Below, in pieces: positions 1 to 7,787 of a DNA stretch of 32,942 nt. The notes under the pieces were generated by a model that did no database searches, was not told the origin of the DNA, and was given only the letters and a program-made list of their open reading frames with translations. Every line of letters starts with the position of its first letter. The stretch's first letter is position 1. Location of the stretch: assembly GCA_025061835.1 (NCBI GenBank), contig JANXAC010000017.1:1-32942 (forward strand), read 5' to 3'. The stretch is from Spirochaetota bacterium (GTDB lineage Bacteria; Spirochaetota; Brevinematia; DTOW01). Position numbers and translations under genes: made by a program.

Positions 1-504
1 CCACCTGTTTATTTCTATTTCGCTACATCGGTTAATCTGATAATTGATACTCTCTCTGCGGAAGTGTTGAAGATTAAGCAAGTTAAGATTGGGAACAATC
101 AGGTAATGGTTGAATCTGTTGATTTTAACATTATAAAACCTTCAAACGAGGTTGATGTCAAAACTGTATCTCCTATTACAGTCCATATACCCGAAGAAAA
201 TAAGAATAGATACCTCTCACCTTATGATGAGAGATTTTTTGAATTTTTGAAGTCAAATCTTAATAGGAAGTTTATGGCAAACTTTGGATATAGTAGTGAT
301 GATGTTTTGATAATACCTCTGTCTAAGAGATGGAAGAAAGTAGTTACATTCTTCAAGAATACTCCTGTTGTTGGTTGGGAGGGTAGGCTACTACTTAAGG
401 GAGAAGAGAAGATGATAGGTTTAGCACTCTCAACAGGGCTAGGTAGCAAAAACTCACAAGGCTTTGGAATGATAATAGAACAAGATAACCAATTTAGGAA
501 ATGA
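1..504 (+). CDS. cas6: Cas6 CRISPR endoribonuclease, C-terminal part (5' end outside window)
   Basis: The reading frame is open from base 1 and stops at TGA 502-504, so the gene starts upstream of the window. An internal GTG at 64 is not a credible start because the frame continues through it. The C-terminus carries the Cas6 glycine-rich loop (GLGSKNSQGFGM), preceded by a region typical of the second RAMP fold (GWEGRLLLKGEEKMIGLAL). Cas6 cuts pre-crRNA inside the repeats of type I and III systems. The catalytic His and most of the first ferredoxin fold would lie upstream and cannot be judged. The next gene is convergent, so no further cas gene follows on this side; any array and other cas genes should lie to the left. 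Confidence 0.85.
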   Translation, partial: PPVYFYFATSVNLIIDTLSAEVLKIKQVKIGNNQVMVESVDFNIIKPSNEVDVKTVSPITVHIPEENKNRYLSPYDERFFEFLKSNLNRKFMANFGYSSDDVLIIPLSKRWKKVVTFFKNTPVVGWEGRLLLKGEEKMIGLALSTGLGSKNSQGFGMIIEQDNQFRK

Positions 505-543
505 ATTTGAATGCTTAACAAGTTTTGAATATTGTTCATTATA

Positions 544-560
544 TGAATGATTTTCATTCA
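544..560. repeat. Short perfect inverted repeat between cas6 and the methyltransferase
   Basis: TGAATGA-TTT-TCATTCA is a perfect 7-bp stem with a 3-nt loop in the 146-bp convergent gap. There is no T-run after it on either strand, so it is a poor intrinsic terminator. It may still stabilise mRNA 3' ends. Confidence 0.3.
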
Positions 561-650
561 GATGGTGAATTAAAATACGAGAAGAGGTTTATTGCGAGGA
601 AGGATTGGGGAAACTTTGAATAGTTTTCTTATTGTTTATTCGTAATATCT

Positions 651-1490
651 TCACCAGAGTGAGTTTGGTTGTTGGGCTTTTAACTTCTTATCCCACATAC
701 CTTTTTCTTTTCTTTCTTTGAATGTCATCTCTATGAAATGTTTATTAATTTCTTCCATAACTCTGTTTTTCTCATCTATGTAGTTGTTGAGTCTGCTTAT
801 TGAGTAATCTACATACTCTTGTGATATATCTATCCCTATGTATGATTTTGAAAGTATTTTGGATGCTACTAGTGTTGTTCCAGTTCCGCAGAATGGGTCA
901 ATTACGATACCGTTTCTGTCCTCTAGGATTGAATATATGATTCTCGCTGGTAACTCTATTGGAAAGACTGCAGGATGTGATTTATGGGAAAATTCTGGTG
1001 TGATTTCCCAAACTGATGTGAATTTTGCGTGTTGGGGTTTTAACTCTTTTGGTTTTTGCTTGACGAGCCAGTATATTCTCTCATCAACTTGCCAGAACCT
1101 CCAGCCTCTTATGTTTCCTGCTATCCTCCTGTTCCATATAATCTCCTGCCAAACTATCCATTTTGTCTTACTTATCCATTCCATAGGATGTATCATTCTG
1201 CCGTCCTCATACCGTATCTTGTGATTGTAGAAGAAGCAACCGTCATCTTTTATTATTCTATATAGTTCATTCAATACTTCAACTTGCCATTCTTGGTATT
1301 TTTTTTCGTCCATAGTGTCTTTAGCACCTTTGTACTTAACCTTTTCAACCAGCCACCCTCCATATTTTTCTTTTTTGTTATATGGTGGTGATGTGATACC
1401 TAAATCTACTGAGTTAGAAGGAATGCTTCTCAAAACCTCTAATACATCTCCACATATTACTTTATTTAGTAAATTCTCTATTCTGTTCAT
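651..1490 (-). CDS. Type II DNA methyltransferase, beta-class (N4-cytosine or N6-adenine)
   Basis: This 279-residue protein transfers a methyl group from SAM to an exocyclic amino group in DNA. It has catalytic motif IV (TSPPYN, residues 33-38) near the N-terminus and SAM motif I (DPFCGTGTT, residues 198-206) near the C-terminus, the beta-class order. The SPPY form fits either N4-cytosine or N6-adenine methylation, and the target site cannot be read from sequence. Length is normal for a solitary type II enzyme. Its ATG overlaps the stop of the upstream gene by four bases (ATGA at 1487-1490), implying translational coupling with the likely cognate endonuclease. It is convergent with cas6. Confidence 0.9.
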   Translation of the reverse strand: MNRIENLLNKVICGDVLEVLRSIPSNSVDLGITSPPYNKKEKYGGWLVEKVKYKGAKDTMDEKKYQEWQVEVLNELYRIIKDDGCFFYNHKIRYEDGRMIHPMEWISKTKWIVWQEIIWNRRIAGNIRGWRFWQVDERIYWLVKQKPKELKPQHAKFTSVWEITPEFSHKSHPAVFPIELPARIIYSILEDRNGIVIDPFCGTGTTLVASKILSKSYIGIDISQEYVDYSISRLNNYIDEKNRVMEEINKHFIEMTFKERKEKGMWDKKLKAQQPNSLW

Positions 1491-2125
1491 ACTGTTTTTG
1501 TTTGTAAGAATTCAAATAATTCTCTAGAAATATATTCTTTATACTTAGAGTAATCGTCCCTTATGAATGAAACTTCTAAATCTTTACAATCTTTGTAGTC
1601 TTTAAAGCTAAAGGATGCGGACCTTAGATATTGTCCTGTTTCTCTTCGTTTCTTTGGGAATCTTCTTTCTAACTGTTCTTTTAGTTTGTTCTTTATACAA
1701 TCAAATTCAAACTTTAATATGTAAATCAATTTCCCATTTATATAACCTGCTGATAAGATTAGAGGATTGTCTTTTTCATGAGATTTAAATCTTTCAAGTG
1801 TGTAGTCGTTGAAGCTACCTCCTCCATTTAATTTTCGCTTTTTACTTGTATCAATGTTTTGAGGTTTTACTTCAATTTTGCGATTTTGGATGGAACCGTT
1901 GTAACCAAGTTTTTCTTGATTCATCTTTGCTCCAAGTATTACCATAGGTATTAGTTCTCGCAGAGTAGAAGAATTTTTATCGTTAAGATAAGTATCAAGT
2001 AATTCTACTAGAATATTTACAATCTCCTGTTTAGACATTTTATCAATGTAGTCTTCAATATGACTAATATCACTAGTTAGAGAGTATTTTATACTATGAG
2101 TTCGTATAGTTTTTGTTTCACACAA
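1487..2125 (-). CDS. Probable type II restriction endonuclease (PD-(D/E)XK-like)
   Basis: No named endonuclease family is recognised with certainty. The call rests on position (immediately 5' of and overlapping a DNA methyltransferase) and on a possible nuclease core: E85-V-K87 in KIEVKP fits the (D/E)XK signature, followed by a Gly-rich LNGGGSFNDYTLERF segment and a Phe/Tyr-rich beta region. Residues 20-60 look helical. The start is uncertain. TTG at 2125 gives 212 residues, but a very good promoter has its -10 box ending only four bases before that TTG. The ATG at 2038 (residue 30) would give about 183 residues and a normal leader. An alternative is a non-nuclease accessory protein of the methyltransferase. 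Confidence 0.65.
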   Translation of the reverse strand: MCETKTIRTHSIKYSLTSDISHIEDYIDKMSKQEIVNILVELLDTYLNDKNSSTLRELIPMVILGAKMNQEKLGYNGSIQNRKIEVKPQNIDTSKKRKLNGGGSFNDYTLERFKSHEKDNPLILSAGYINGKLIYILKFEFDCIKNKLKEQLERRFPKKRRETGQYLRSASFSFKDYKDCKDLEVSFIRDDYSKYKEYISRELFEFLQTKTV

Positions 2126-2129
2126 AGTA

Positions 2130-2159
2130 ATTATAGAATCTATGAAAGTTTTTGTTCAA
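2130..2159 (-). promoter_or_regulatory. Sigma-70-type promoter of the restriction-modification pair
   Basis: On the minus strand TTGAAC (2159-2154), 18 bp, TATAAT (2135-2130). The predicted transcription start is near 2123, inside or after the TTG proposed for the endonuclease, which favours either a leaderless message or a downstream start. Confidence 0.55.
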
Positions 2160-2353
2160 ATACTCTAAACACTAGTAGAAAACTTCTAGACAGTTTTTTG
2201 TGTATTTTTAGGTTGCTGTGTATCGTTTAGTTAGAATAGTTGAAAAAACGATTCATATCTTCACTAATGGTGAGTTATAAAAATCCCGGGGAAGTTAAGT
2301 GTTGAAGGGTATTTTATCGTTCTTTGGTGAAGAAAATATACTATCCTTGCTTG

Positions 2354-3175
2354 TTATGCTGATAGAAATCCTCCATCTACTGGTATTACCGCTCCGTGGA
2401 CATAAGAAAACAAATCGCTTACCAATGCTAATACAACCCTACCTATGTCTTCAGGTTTTCCAAGCTTTTTTGACGGGAGTCTATCCCAGAATCGCCTACC
2501 TGATTTGAGAAGAGTCAAATCAAATTTCATCAGTGCTTTTTTGGCAAGGTTTTTCGTTCCTGATGTAACGATGCCTCCCGGCAGTATGGCGTTAACTCTA
2601 AAGCCTTTGTGGGCATATTCCCTTGCTAGTGCTCTTGTGATTGCTATAACACCTGCTTTGCTAGCAGTATAGTGTGTAAGACCTTCAACGAGTGGTAATA
2701 CCGCCTCTATTGAAGATATATTAACTATCGTTCCTCCTCTGCTTCTTTCAAGGTTCCTTTTTATCATAAACTGACACATCCAGAAACAAGATTTAAGGTT
2801 TATGTCTATAGCCTTGTTCAGAAACTCTTCGTCAATTTCTAAAAAATCCTTGAATTGATACAAGCCTACATTGTTTATGAGTATGTCTGGTTCTGCATTT
2901 CTAACTTCGTCCCATAGTTTCTGAATTTCTTTTCTACTTGATAGGTCGTATTGGAATATCCTTACTTTTCTTCCCTTTCCCTCAGATTCTTCTTTTAACT
3001 CCAACAGTGAGTTAAGGTTGTAATCTACTGCGTATATTGTTGCTCCTGCATCTGCAAGAGTGTTTGCTATCCCTTTACCTATTCCACTCCCTGCACCTGT
3101 TATCATAGCTGTCCTCCCTTCTAGAGAGATTAAATTTATTTTCTGTGAAGTGATGATTGCCTTTTCATTATTCAT
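2354..3175 (-). CDS. SDR-family NAD(P)-dependent oxidoreductase
   Basis: This 273-residue classical short-chain dehydrogenase/reductase has the nucleotide-binding TGAGSGIG (residues 26-33), the structural NNVG (101-104), catalytic Ser 154/155, and Tyr169/Lys173 in the YTASK motif. It ends in the usual VDGGF segment. It resembles 3-oxoacyl-ACP reductases and sugar or alcohol dehydrogenases, and the substrate cannot be told. The N-terminus is about 15 residues longer than the minimal fold. It lies 13 bp downstream of a TetR-type regulator and is probably co-transcribed with it, so it is likely the regulated metabolic gene. The Asp51 near the end of the second strand hints at NAD preference, by family knowledge. 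Confidence 0.9.
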   Translation of the reverse strand: MNNEKAIITSQKINLISLEGRTAMITGAGSGIGKGIANTLADAGATIYAVDYNLNSLLELKEESEGKGRKVRIFQYDLSSRKEIQKLWDEVRNAEPDILINNVGLYQFKDFLEIDEEFLNKAIDINLKSCFWMCQFMIKRNLERSRGGTIVNISSIEAVLPLVEGLTHYTASKAGVIAITRALAREYAHKGFRVNAILPGGIVTSGTKNLAKKALMKFDLTLLKSGRRFWDRLPSKKLGKPEDIGRVVLALVSDLFSYVHGAVIPVDGGFLSA

Positions 3176-3188
3176 ATCTAACCCTCCA

Positions 3189-3770
3189 TTAACAATTTTT
3201 TGAAACGAGAAAATACATAATGTCAGTTATTTTATCAATGTAGGTGTTTTTAATGATTTCAGTTTCTTCACCATCAAGCCTACTCTCTAAGTGGATTATA
3301 CCGGCAACTAGGTTTGTCATTATCGCACAGTCAATGTAGGATAGATTATCAGAGAGTTTGAATTTGTTCTTTATTTTTGAGATTAAGTTTTCAAAAACCC
3401 AAGATATTAACTCACTTACCGTAGATCCTATTTTATCGCTGTATATGAACCCTTCCCTAAAAAAGATTTTAACTACATCCTTGTGTGTTGTGATGTAGTC
3501 TACGAGATTTACGACTAATGTTCTTATGAAATCCTTGAGTGATGCGAATGATTCTATATCCATATCTTGAACTGTCTTGTAGAATTCGTCAATGCTTTTT
3601 CTAATGATACTTACGAGTAGTCCATCCTTACTTGAGAAGTAGTAGTATATCATCGCTTTGTTGATGTTTGAATCCTTCGCTATTTCATCAACAGATGTAG
3701 CGTCAAAACCCTTCGTTGAAAAGAGTTTTATCGCAGATCCCATTATCCTATCCCTAGGAGAAGTCTCCAT
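3189..3770 (-). CDS. TetR/AcrR-family transcriptional regulator
   Basis: This 193-residue protein has the TetR N-terminal helix-turn-helix: residues about 8-55, with AIKLFSTKGFDATSVDEIAK, then the recognition helix INKAMIYYYFSSKDGLL. The divergent C-terminal half is a helical ligand-binding and dimerisation domain whose ligand is unknown. The ATG is preceded by GGGAGGG. It is the first gene of a two-gene unit with the SDR dehydrogenase. A near-palindrome lies between its promoter and start codon, so autoregulation is likely. Many TetR proteins next to an SDR respond to lipid or aromatic ligands; that is only a suggestion here. Confidence 0.92.
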   Translation of the reverse strand: METSPRDRIMGSAIKLFSTKGFDATSVDEIAKDSNINKAMIYYYFSSKDGLLVSIIRKSIDEFYKTVQDMDIESFASLKDFIRTLVVNLVDYITTHKDVVKIFFREGFIYSDKIGSTVSELISWVFENLISKIKNKFKLSDNLSYIDCAIMTNLVAGIIHLESRLDGEETEIIKNTYIDKITDIMYFLVSKNC

Positions 3771-3784
3771 AATCCCTCCCTTTA

Positions 3785-3804
3785 TTAACTTACTGGTTAG
3801 TTAA
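3785..3804. promoter_or_regulatory. Putative TetR operator (20-bp imperfect palindrome)
   Basis: TTAACTTACTGGTTAGTTAA is symmetric at 16 of 20 positions, with perfect outer arms TTAACT/AGTTAA. It lies 15-34 bp upstream of the TetR-family ATG, at or just downstream of the predicted transcription start, where bound repressor would block initiation. Confidence 0.6.
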
Positions 3805-3808
3805 TTAA

Positions 3809-3837
3809 ATTATAAAAAGTTTTTTACTGTTTTTCAA
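3809..3837 (-). promoter_or_regulatory. Promoter of the TetR-SDR operon
   Basis: On the minus strand TTGAAA (3837-3832), 17 bp, TATAAT (3814-3809). The start is predicted near 3802, inside the palindromic operator. Confidence 0.65.
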
Positions 3838-3871
3838 CTATATTTTCATTAGCAAGTCTTATCATCTCAAT

Positions 3872-3901
3872 TTGATTTTAGTTGAATAGTTGGAATATAT
3901 T
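3872..3901 (+). promoter_or_regulatory. Promoter of secA-ruvA
   Basis: TTGATT (3872-3877), 18 bp, TATATT (3896-3901). The transcription start is expected near 3908, giving a leader of about 13 nt that contains GAGAGGG, just enough for a Shine-Dalgarno site. Confidence 0.5.
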
Positions 3902-3920
3902 TTTACTTTGAGAGGGTAGT

Positions 3921-6737
3921 ATGGGTATTTTGGAGAAGATATTTGGCACAAAGCACGAGAGAGATATAAAGAAGATAAGACCATTTGTTGAGGAGGTGTC
4001 AAAACTTGAAGTAGAGTTTGACAGACTTACGAATAGAGAGCTTATAGAAGTTGCGAATGAACTTAGAAGTAAAGTTAGGAGTAGTGGTAGGATTGGGGAT
4101 GATGATCTTGTGAAGGGGACTGCTCTTGTAAGGGAAGCGAGTAAGAGAACACTTGGAATGCGACATTTTGATGTTCAGATAATAGGTGGAATTGTTTTGT
4201 TTCAGGGTAAGATAGCAGAGATGAAAACAGGAGAGGGTAAGACACTCGTTGCTACTATACCACTATTCGTTGAGTCGCTAACGGGTAATAATGTTCAACT
4301 CGTTACGGTTAATGACTACCTTGCGAGAAGAGATGCGGAATGGATGGGGCCTATATATCTCTTTCTTGGTGCTACCGTCGGAGTTATTAATCCTAATGAT
4401 AAGAGTTATGTCGTTGAGTGGGAGAATATAGAAAAATTTAATTATGCTATTGAGAATGACATAAGAGCATGGCCTAAAGGTGTGTTTTTGGATGATATAC
4501 TATCGGAGGATAAGATAAACAAGGAAGCAATAGATTGTTTCAAAGTTAAACTTGTGAATGCTACGAAGAAGGATGCATACCTATGCGATATTACATACGG
4601 AACAAACAATGAATTTGGTTTTGACTACTTGAGAGACAATATGGTTTATTCACTTGAGGATAAGGTTCAGAGAGGGCATCATTACGCAATAGTTGATGAG
4701 GTTGACTCAATATTGATAGATGAAGCAAGAACACCTCTTATAATATCTGGTCCTGCGGTTGAAAACACAGAGATATACATAACCGCTGATAGTATCGTAA
4801 GGAAGCTGACTCCTGCGAAAGTTGATGAAAAGGGCAAACCTATACCGAACACTGGTGATTTCGTTATAAACGAAAAGGAAAAGAACGCTTACTTGACGGA
4901 AGAAGGTATGAAGAAAGTAGAAGAGATGACATCAATGAAAGGTCTTTTCAGTGCTATTGATACGAAGAGTTTGATGATGGTTCATGCTATCAATCAAGCG
5001 TTGAGAGCTCATCATCTTTTCAAGAGAGATGTTGATTACTCGGTTGTCTCTGGAGAGATTGTTATAATAGACGAATTCACAGGAAGATATATGTATGGTA
5101 GGAGGTGGAGTGATGGATTACATCAGGCAATTGAGGCGAAAGAGAGAGTGCCTATAAAACAAGAGTTTAGAACTCTAGCAACTATCACTTTCCAAAACTA
5201 CTTTAGGATGTATAAGAAACTTGCTGGTATGACGGGAACCGCAGAGACTGAAGCAGAGGAGTTTTGGAAGATATATAAACTTGATGTTGTTGTCATACCT
5301 ACTCACAAACCTGTTGTGAGAAAAGATGCCAATGATAAGATATTTGCAACGGAGAAGGAAAAGTTTGAAGCAGTTGTTAGAGAAATAAAAGAACTACACA
5401 AGAAAGGTGTTCCTATACTCGTTGGGACTATATCGGTTGAGAAATCTGAGATGCTCTCAAGAATGCTGTCAAAAGAAAAGATTCCTCATAATGTTTTGAA
5501 CGCGAAGAATCACGAAAAAGAGGCAAAGATAATCGCCGAGGCTGGTAAAAAGTATGCAGTTACGGTTGCTACGAATATGGCTGGTAGAGGTGTGGATATA
5601 AAGTTAGGGGAAGGTGTGAGAGAACTGGGAGGACTACATGTTATTGGAACGGAGAGACACGAAGCAAGAAGGATAGACAACCAGTTGAGAGGTAGGTCAG
5701 GAAGACAAGGTGATCCTGGTTTCACTAGGTTCTATGTTTCATTTGAAGATGATCTTCTTAGACTTTTTGGCTCTGATAGGTTGAAGAATCTTATGAGTAT
5801 GATGAAGTGGGAGTATGGGCAGGAACTTGAACATCCGTGGCTTACATCTGCGATAGAAAACGCTCAAAAGAAGGTTGAGAGGTATAACTTTGAGATAAGA
5901 AGATATCTACTTGAGTATGATAACGTCCTAAACGAACAGAGAAACCTTATATACTCCCTAAGAGATAAGATACTCTCAATTGTAGAGATAGAGAAGATAG
6001 TTAGAAAGATGATTTCAGACTATTTCTTTGATATACAGGAAAAGGATAGGGCGAATGGTTCTTATCTAGGAGTTGGTGGTATAGTAGAGATTATAAATAA
6101 TACATTTGCATTCAGTGTCAGTGAAGAGTTTCTAAACAATCTGTTTAAGAATACTGTTAAAGATGATGAGAGATTTGAAAAGTTGTCTGAAGTTTTATAC
6201 ACGGGTATTAGAAGGAGGATTGGTGATAATGTGTCTGATAGGGCTTTTCTTGAGGGAGTTAAGTTTCTTCTACTCAACATAATAGATATGAAATGGATAG
6301 AACATTTACATAAGATTGAGGAATTGAGAGAGGGTATAACTTTAAGGTCCTATGGAGAGAGAAATCCTCTCGTTGAGTTTAAACTTGATGCTTACGAAGT
6401 ATTTCATAATACAATGAAAGAGATAAGAGAAGAATTTTGCTTCATCTTCGCTAGAATGAGAGTATCGGTTGAGGAGAAGGTTGGAGATGTTGGTCTGATA
6501 TCACTTGACAAGTTAGCGATTAGACACGAAGAGGTCGGGCAGTTTAGAGCAGTTAATCCGTTTGCTTCCGTTATGAATGCTTCTCAATCACAAGAAACTA
6601 TAAAGACTGTAAAGAGGCCGAAGCCTAATGATCCCTGTTGGTGCGGAAGTGGAAGGAAATATAAAAAATGTCATATGGAAGAGGATATGAAAAAAGACCT
6701 AGAATCTTCGGGAATAATATATGTTAGCAGAAAGTAG
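3921..6737 (+). CDS. secA: Preprotein translocase ATPase SecA
   Basis: SecA is the motor that drives unfolded preproteins through SecYEG. The 938-residue protein is complete: Walker A MKTGEGKT (101-108), Walker B DEVD (259-262), the ITYGTNNEFGFDYLRDN segment (224-240), MAGRGVDIKLG and the GRSGRQGDPG motif of NBD2. The C-terminal SEC-C zinc motif has C906, C908, C917 and H918, which normally binds SecB or the ribosome. Relative to E. coli-type SecA there is an insertion of roughly 45-50 residues between VGVI (about 153-156) and the DITYGTNN motif, rich in Asp, Glu, Trp and Lys. ruvA follows after 3 bp. It would export all the lipoproteins and secreted enzymes of this window. Confidence 0.98.
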   Translation: MGILEKIFGTKHERDIKKIRPFVEEVSKLEVEFDRLTNRELIEVANELRSKVRSSGRIGDDDLVKGTALVREASKRTLGMRHFDVQIIGGIVLFQGKIAEMKTGEGKTLVATIPLFVESLTGNNVQLVTVNDYLARRDAEWMGPIYLFLGATVGVINPNDKSYVVEWENIEKFNYAIENDIRAWPKGVFLDDILSEDKINKEAIDCFKVKLVNATKKDAYLCDITYGTNNEFGFDYLRDNMVYSLEDKVQRGHHYAIVDEVDSILIDEARTPLIISGPAVENTEIYITADSIVRKLTPAKVDEKGKPIPNTGDFVINEKEKNAYLTEEGMKKVEEMTSMKGLFSAIDTKSLMMVHAINQALRAHHLFKRDVDYSVVSGEIVIIDEFTGRYMYGRRWSDGLHQAIEAKERVPIKQEFRTLATITFQNYFRMYKKLAGMTGTAETEAEEFWKIYKLDVVVIPTHKPVVRKDANDKIFATEKEKFEAVVREIKELHKKGVPILVGTISVEKSEMLSRMLSKEKIPHNVLNAKNHEKEAKIIAEAGKKYAVTVATNMAGRGVDIKLGEGVRELGGLHVIGTERHEARRIDNQLRGRSGRQGDPGFTRFYVSFEDDLLRLFGSDRLKNLMSMMKWEYGQELEHPWLTSAIENAQKKVERYNFEIRRYLLEYDNVLNEQRNLIYSLRDKILSIVEIEKIVRKMISDYFFDIQEKDRANGSYLGVGGIVEIINNTFAFSVSEEFLNNLFKNTVKDDERFEKLSEVLYTGIRRRIGDNVSDRAFLEGVKFLLLNIIDMKWIEHLHKIEELREGITLRSYGERNPLVEFKLDAYEVFHNTMKEIREEFCFIFARMRVSVEEKVGDVGLISLDKLAIRHEEVGQFRAVNPFASVMNASQSQETIKTVKRPKPNDPCWCGSGRKYKKCHMEEDMKKDLESSGIIYVSRK

Positions 6738-6740
6738 TAT

Positions 6741-7328
6741 ATGTTTGACTATTTAGTTGGTAAGGTTGTTGAGATTGATGATGGTAGAGTAGTCTTGGAA
6801 GTTAACAACATAGGTTATTCTATTTACCTATCTTTTAGGGATTTATCTTCTATTGAGGTTGGTAAGGAATATAAGGTTTATCTGTACAGGCACTTGTATG
6901 AGAACGGTGATGAACTGTATGGATTTCTAGATAGAGATTCAAGAAAAGTTTTTCTGGCGCTTATGAGTGTGAGTAGTGTAGGTTCTAAACTGGCTATGAA
7001 GATTCTTTCACACTTCTCACCTTCTGAAATTGTAAGGGCAGTAATTAAAGGAGACACTAGTGTTTTGTCTTCTGTTAAGGGGATTAGTGAGAAAACATCA
7101 GAAAGAATAGTTGCTGAACTTAAAAGTTCTATTCACAAACTTGGTATAAAGGTTGATGAGGAGAAATCAAATTTTGATGACATTGTGAAGGCTTTGAGGA
7201 GTTTAGGATACAATCAGAATGATATACTCTTCGCTATAAACACTGCTAAGAAATCAAATCCTAGACTACTTTATGAGGATATATCCACTGCGCTACACAG
7301 TTGTCTCGCTGTGCTGAAGAATAGGTGA
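6741..7328 (+). CDS. ruvA: Holliday junction branch-migration protein RuvA
   Basis: RuvA binds four-way junctions as a tetramer and loads the RuvB helicase. The 195-residue protein shows the N-terminal OB domain (MFDYLVGKVVEID to LYGFLDRDSR, residues 1-63), tandem helix-hairpin-helix motifs (VSSVGSKLAMKILS and VKGISEKTSERIVAELK, about 77-130) and the short C-terminal domain III that contacts RuvB (FDDIVKALRSLGY onward). It starts 3 bp after secA and is probably translated from the secA mRNA. No ruvB or ruvC lies nearby. It is convergent with the metal-sensor gene, with 7 bp between the stops and no hairpin in between. Confidence 0.96.
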   Translation: MFDYLVGKVVEIDDGRVVLEVNNIGYSIYLSFRDLSSIEVGKEYKVYLYRHLYENGDELYGFLDRDSRKVFLALMSVSSVGSKLAMKILSHFSPSEIVRAVIKGDTSVLSSVKGISEKTSERIVAELKSSIHKLGIKVDEEKSNFDDIVKALRSLGYNQNDILFAINTAKKSNPRLLYEDISTALHSCLAVLKNR

Positions 7329-7335
7329 TTGATGA

Positions 7336-7641
7336 CTACTTTGACCTAAGAACCTTTGTTAGGATCTTGACTATTTCAATAGTGTCAAGGTTTTTGTATT
7401 CCTCTGGGTCTGATTGATACATTTCCAAATGTCCTTCAAGGATACTGATTATTGTTTCATTGACTGCTGATTTTACAGCTACCAACTGTAAGACTATCTC
7501 TTCGCAAGGTCTATCCTCCTCAATCATCTTAACGATAGATTCAAGATGTCCCTTGGCTCTGTTTATCCTACTTTTCAGGTTATGCTTGAGTTCGTGAGGT
7601 AAATGCGAAGGTCGGTATTTTTCAATCTTTACTTTTTCCAT
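7336..7641 (-). CDS. CsoR/RcnR/FrmR-family metal-sensing repressor
   Basis: This 101-residue all-helical DUF156 protein has the family signature RINRAKGHLESIVKMIEEDRPC followed by AVKSAVNETIISILEGHLE. Aligned to RcnR with a constant offset of 11, the ligand Cys35 is C46 and His60 is H71, but the third ligand (His64 in RcnR, Cys in CsoR) is Y75. The N-terminal ligand His3 region holds H13 and H16. This pattern does not match copper-type CsoR and suggests a Ni/Co-type sensor or an FrmR-like aldehyde sensor. The neighbouring His-rich NicO-like transporter favours nickel or cobalt. It lies downstream of the transporter on the same strand but has its own promoter. The start ATG has GGAGAAGGA upstream. 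Confidence 0.88.
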   Translation of the reverse strand: MEKVKIEKYRPSHLPHELKHNLKSRINRAKGHLESIVKMIEEDRPCEEIVLQLVAVKSAVNETIISILEGHLEMYQSDPEEYKNLDTIEIVKILTKVLRSK

Positions 7642-7695
7642 TGTTCCTTCTCCAAATTATTTTCTTACTTTACAGGCAAAACATACATTTGGTTC

Positions 7696-7728
7696 ATAAC
7701 TAAAAGTTATTACCTTCATAATGATGAA
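7696..7728. promoter_or_regulatory. Two inverted repeats in the leader of the metal-sensor gene
   Basis: ATAACT-AAA-AGTTAT (7696-7710) and TTCAT-AATG-ATGAA (7715-7728) are perfect short inverted repeats between the promoter and the ATG. They could be the autoregulatory operator. They lack the G/C tract usual in RcnR and CsoR sites. Confidence 0.35.
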
Positions 7729-7742
7729 GCTATTTATGGTAT

Positions 7743-7773
7743 ATAATATGACACTAGATACATTATTTGTCAA
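7743..7773 (-). promoter_or_regulatory. Promoter of the metal-sensor gene
   Basis: On the minus strand TTGACA (7773-7768, consensus), then CATATT at 17 bp (7750-7745) or TATTAT at 19 bp (7748-7743). It sits just downstream of the transporter stop and lets the regulator be expressed independently. Confidence 0.55.
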
Positions 7774-7787
7774 GTTTTCAAAAACTG

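Noticed and set aside
543-623. 26-codon ORF after cas6
   Set aside because: No ribosome-binding site, no recognisable product, and it overlaps a short inverted repeat; likely chance.
505-650. CRISPR array near cas6
   Set aside because: No regularly spaced direct repeats of 24-40 bp are visible here or elsewhere in the window; any array should lie to the left.
838-1224. 128-codon plus-strand ORF
   Set aside because: It is antisense to the clearly coding DNA methyltransferase and has no family features.
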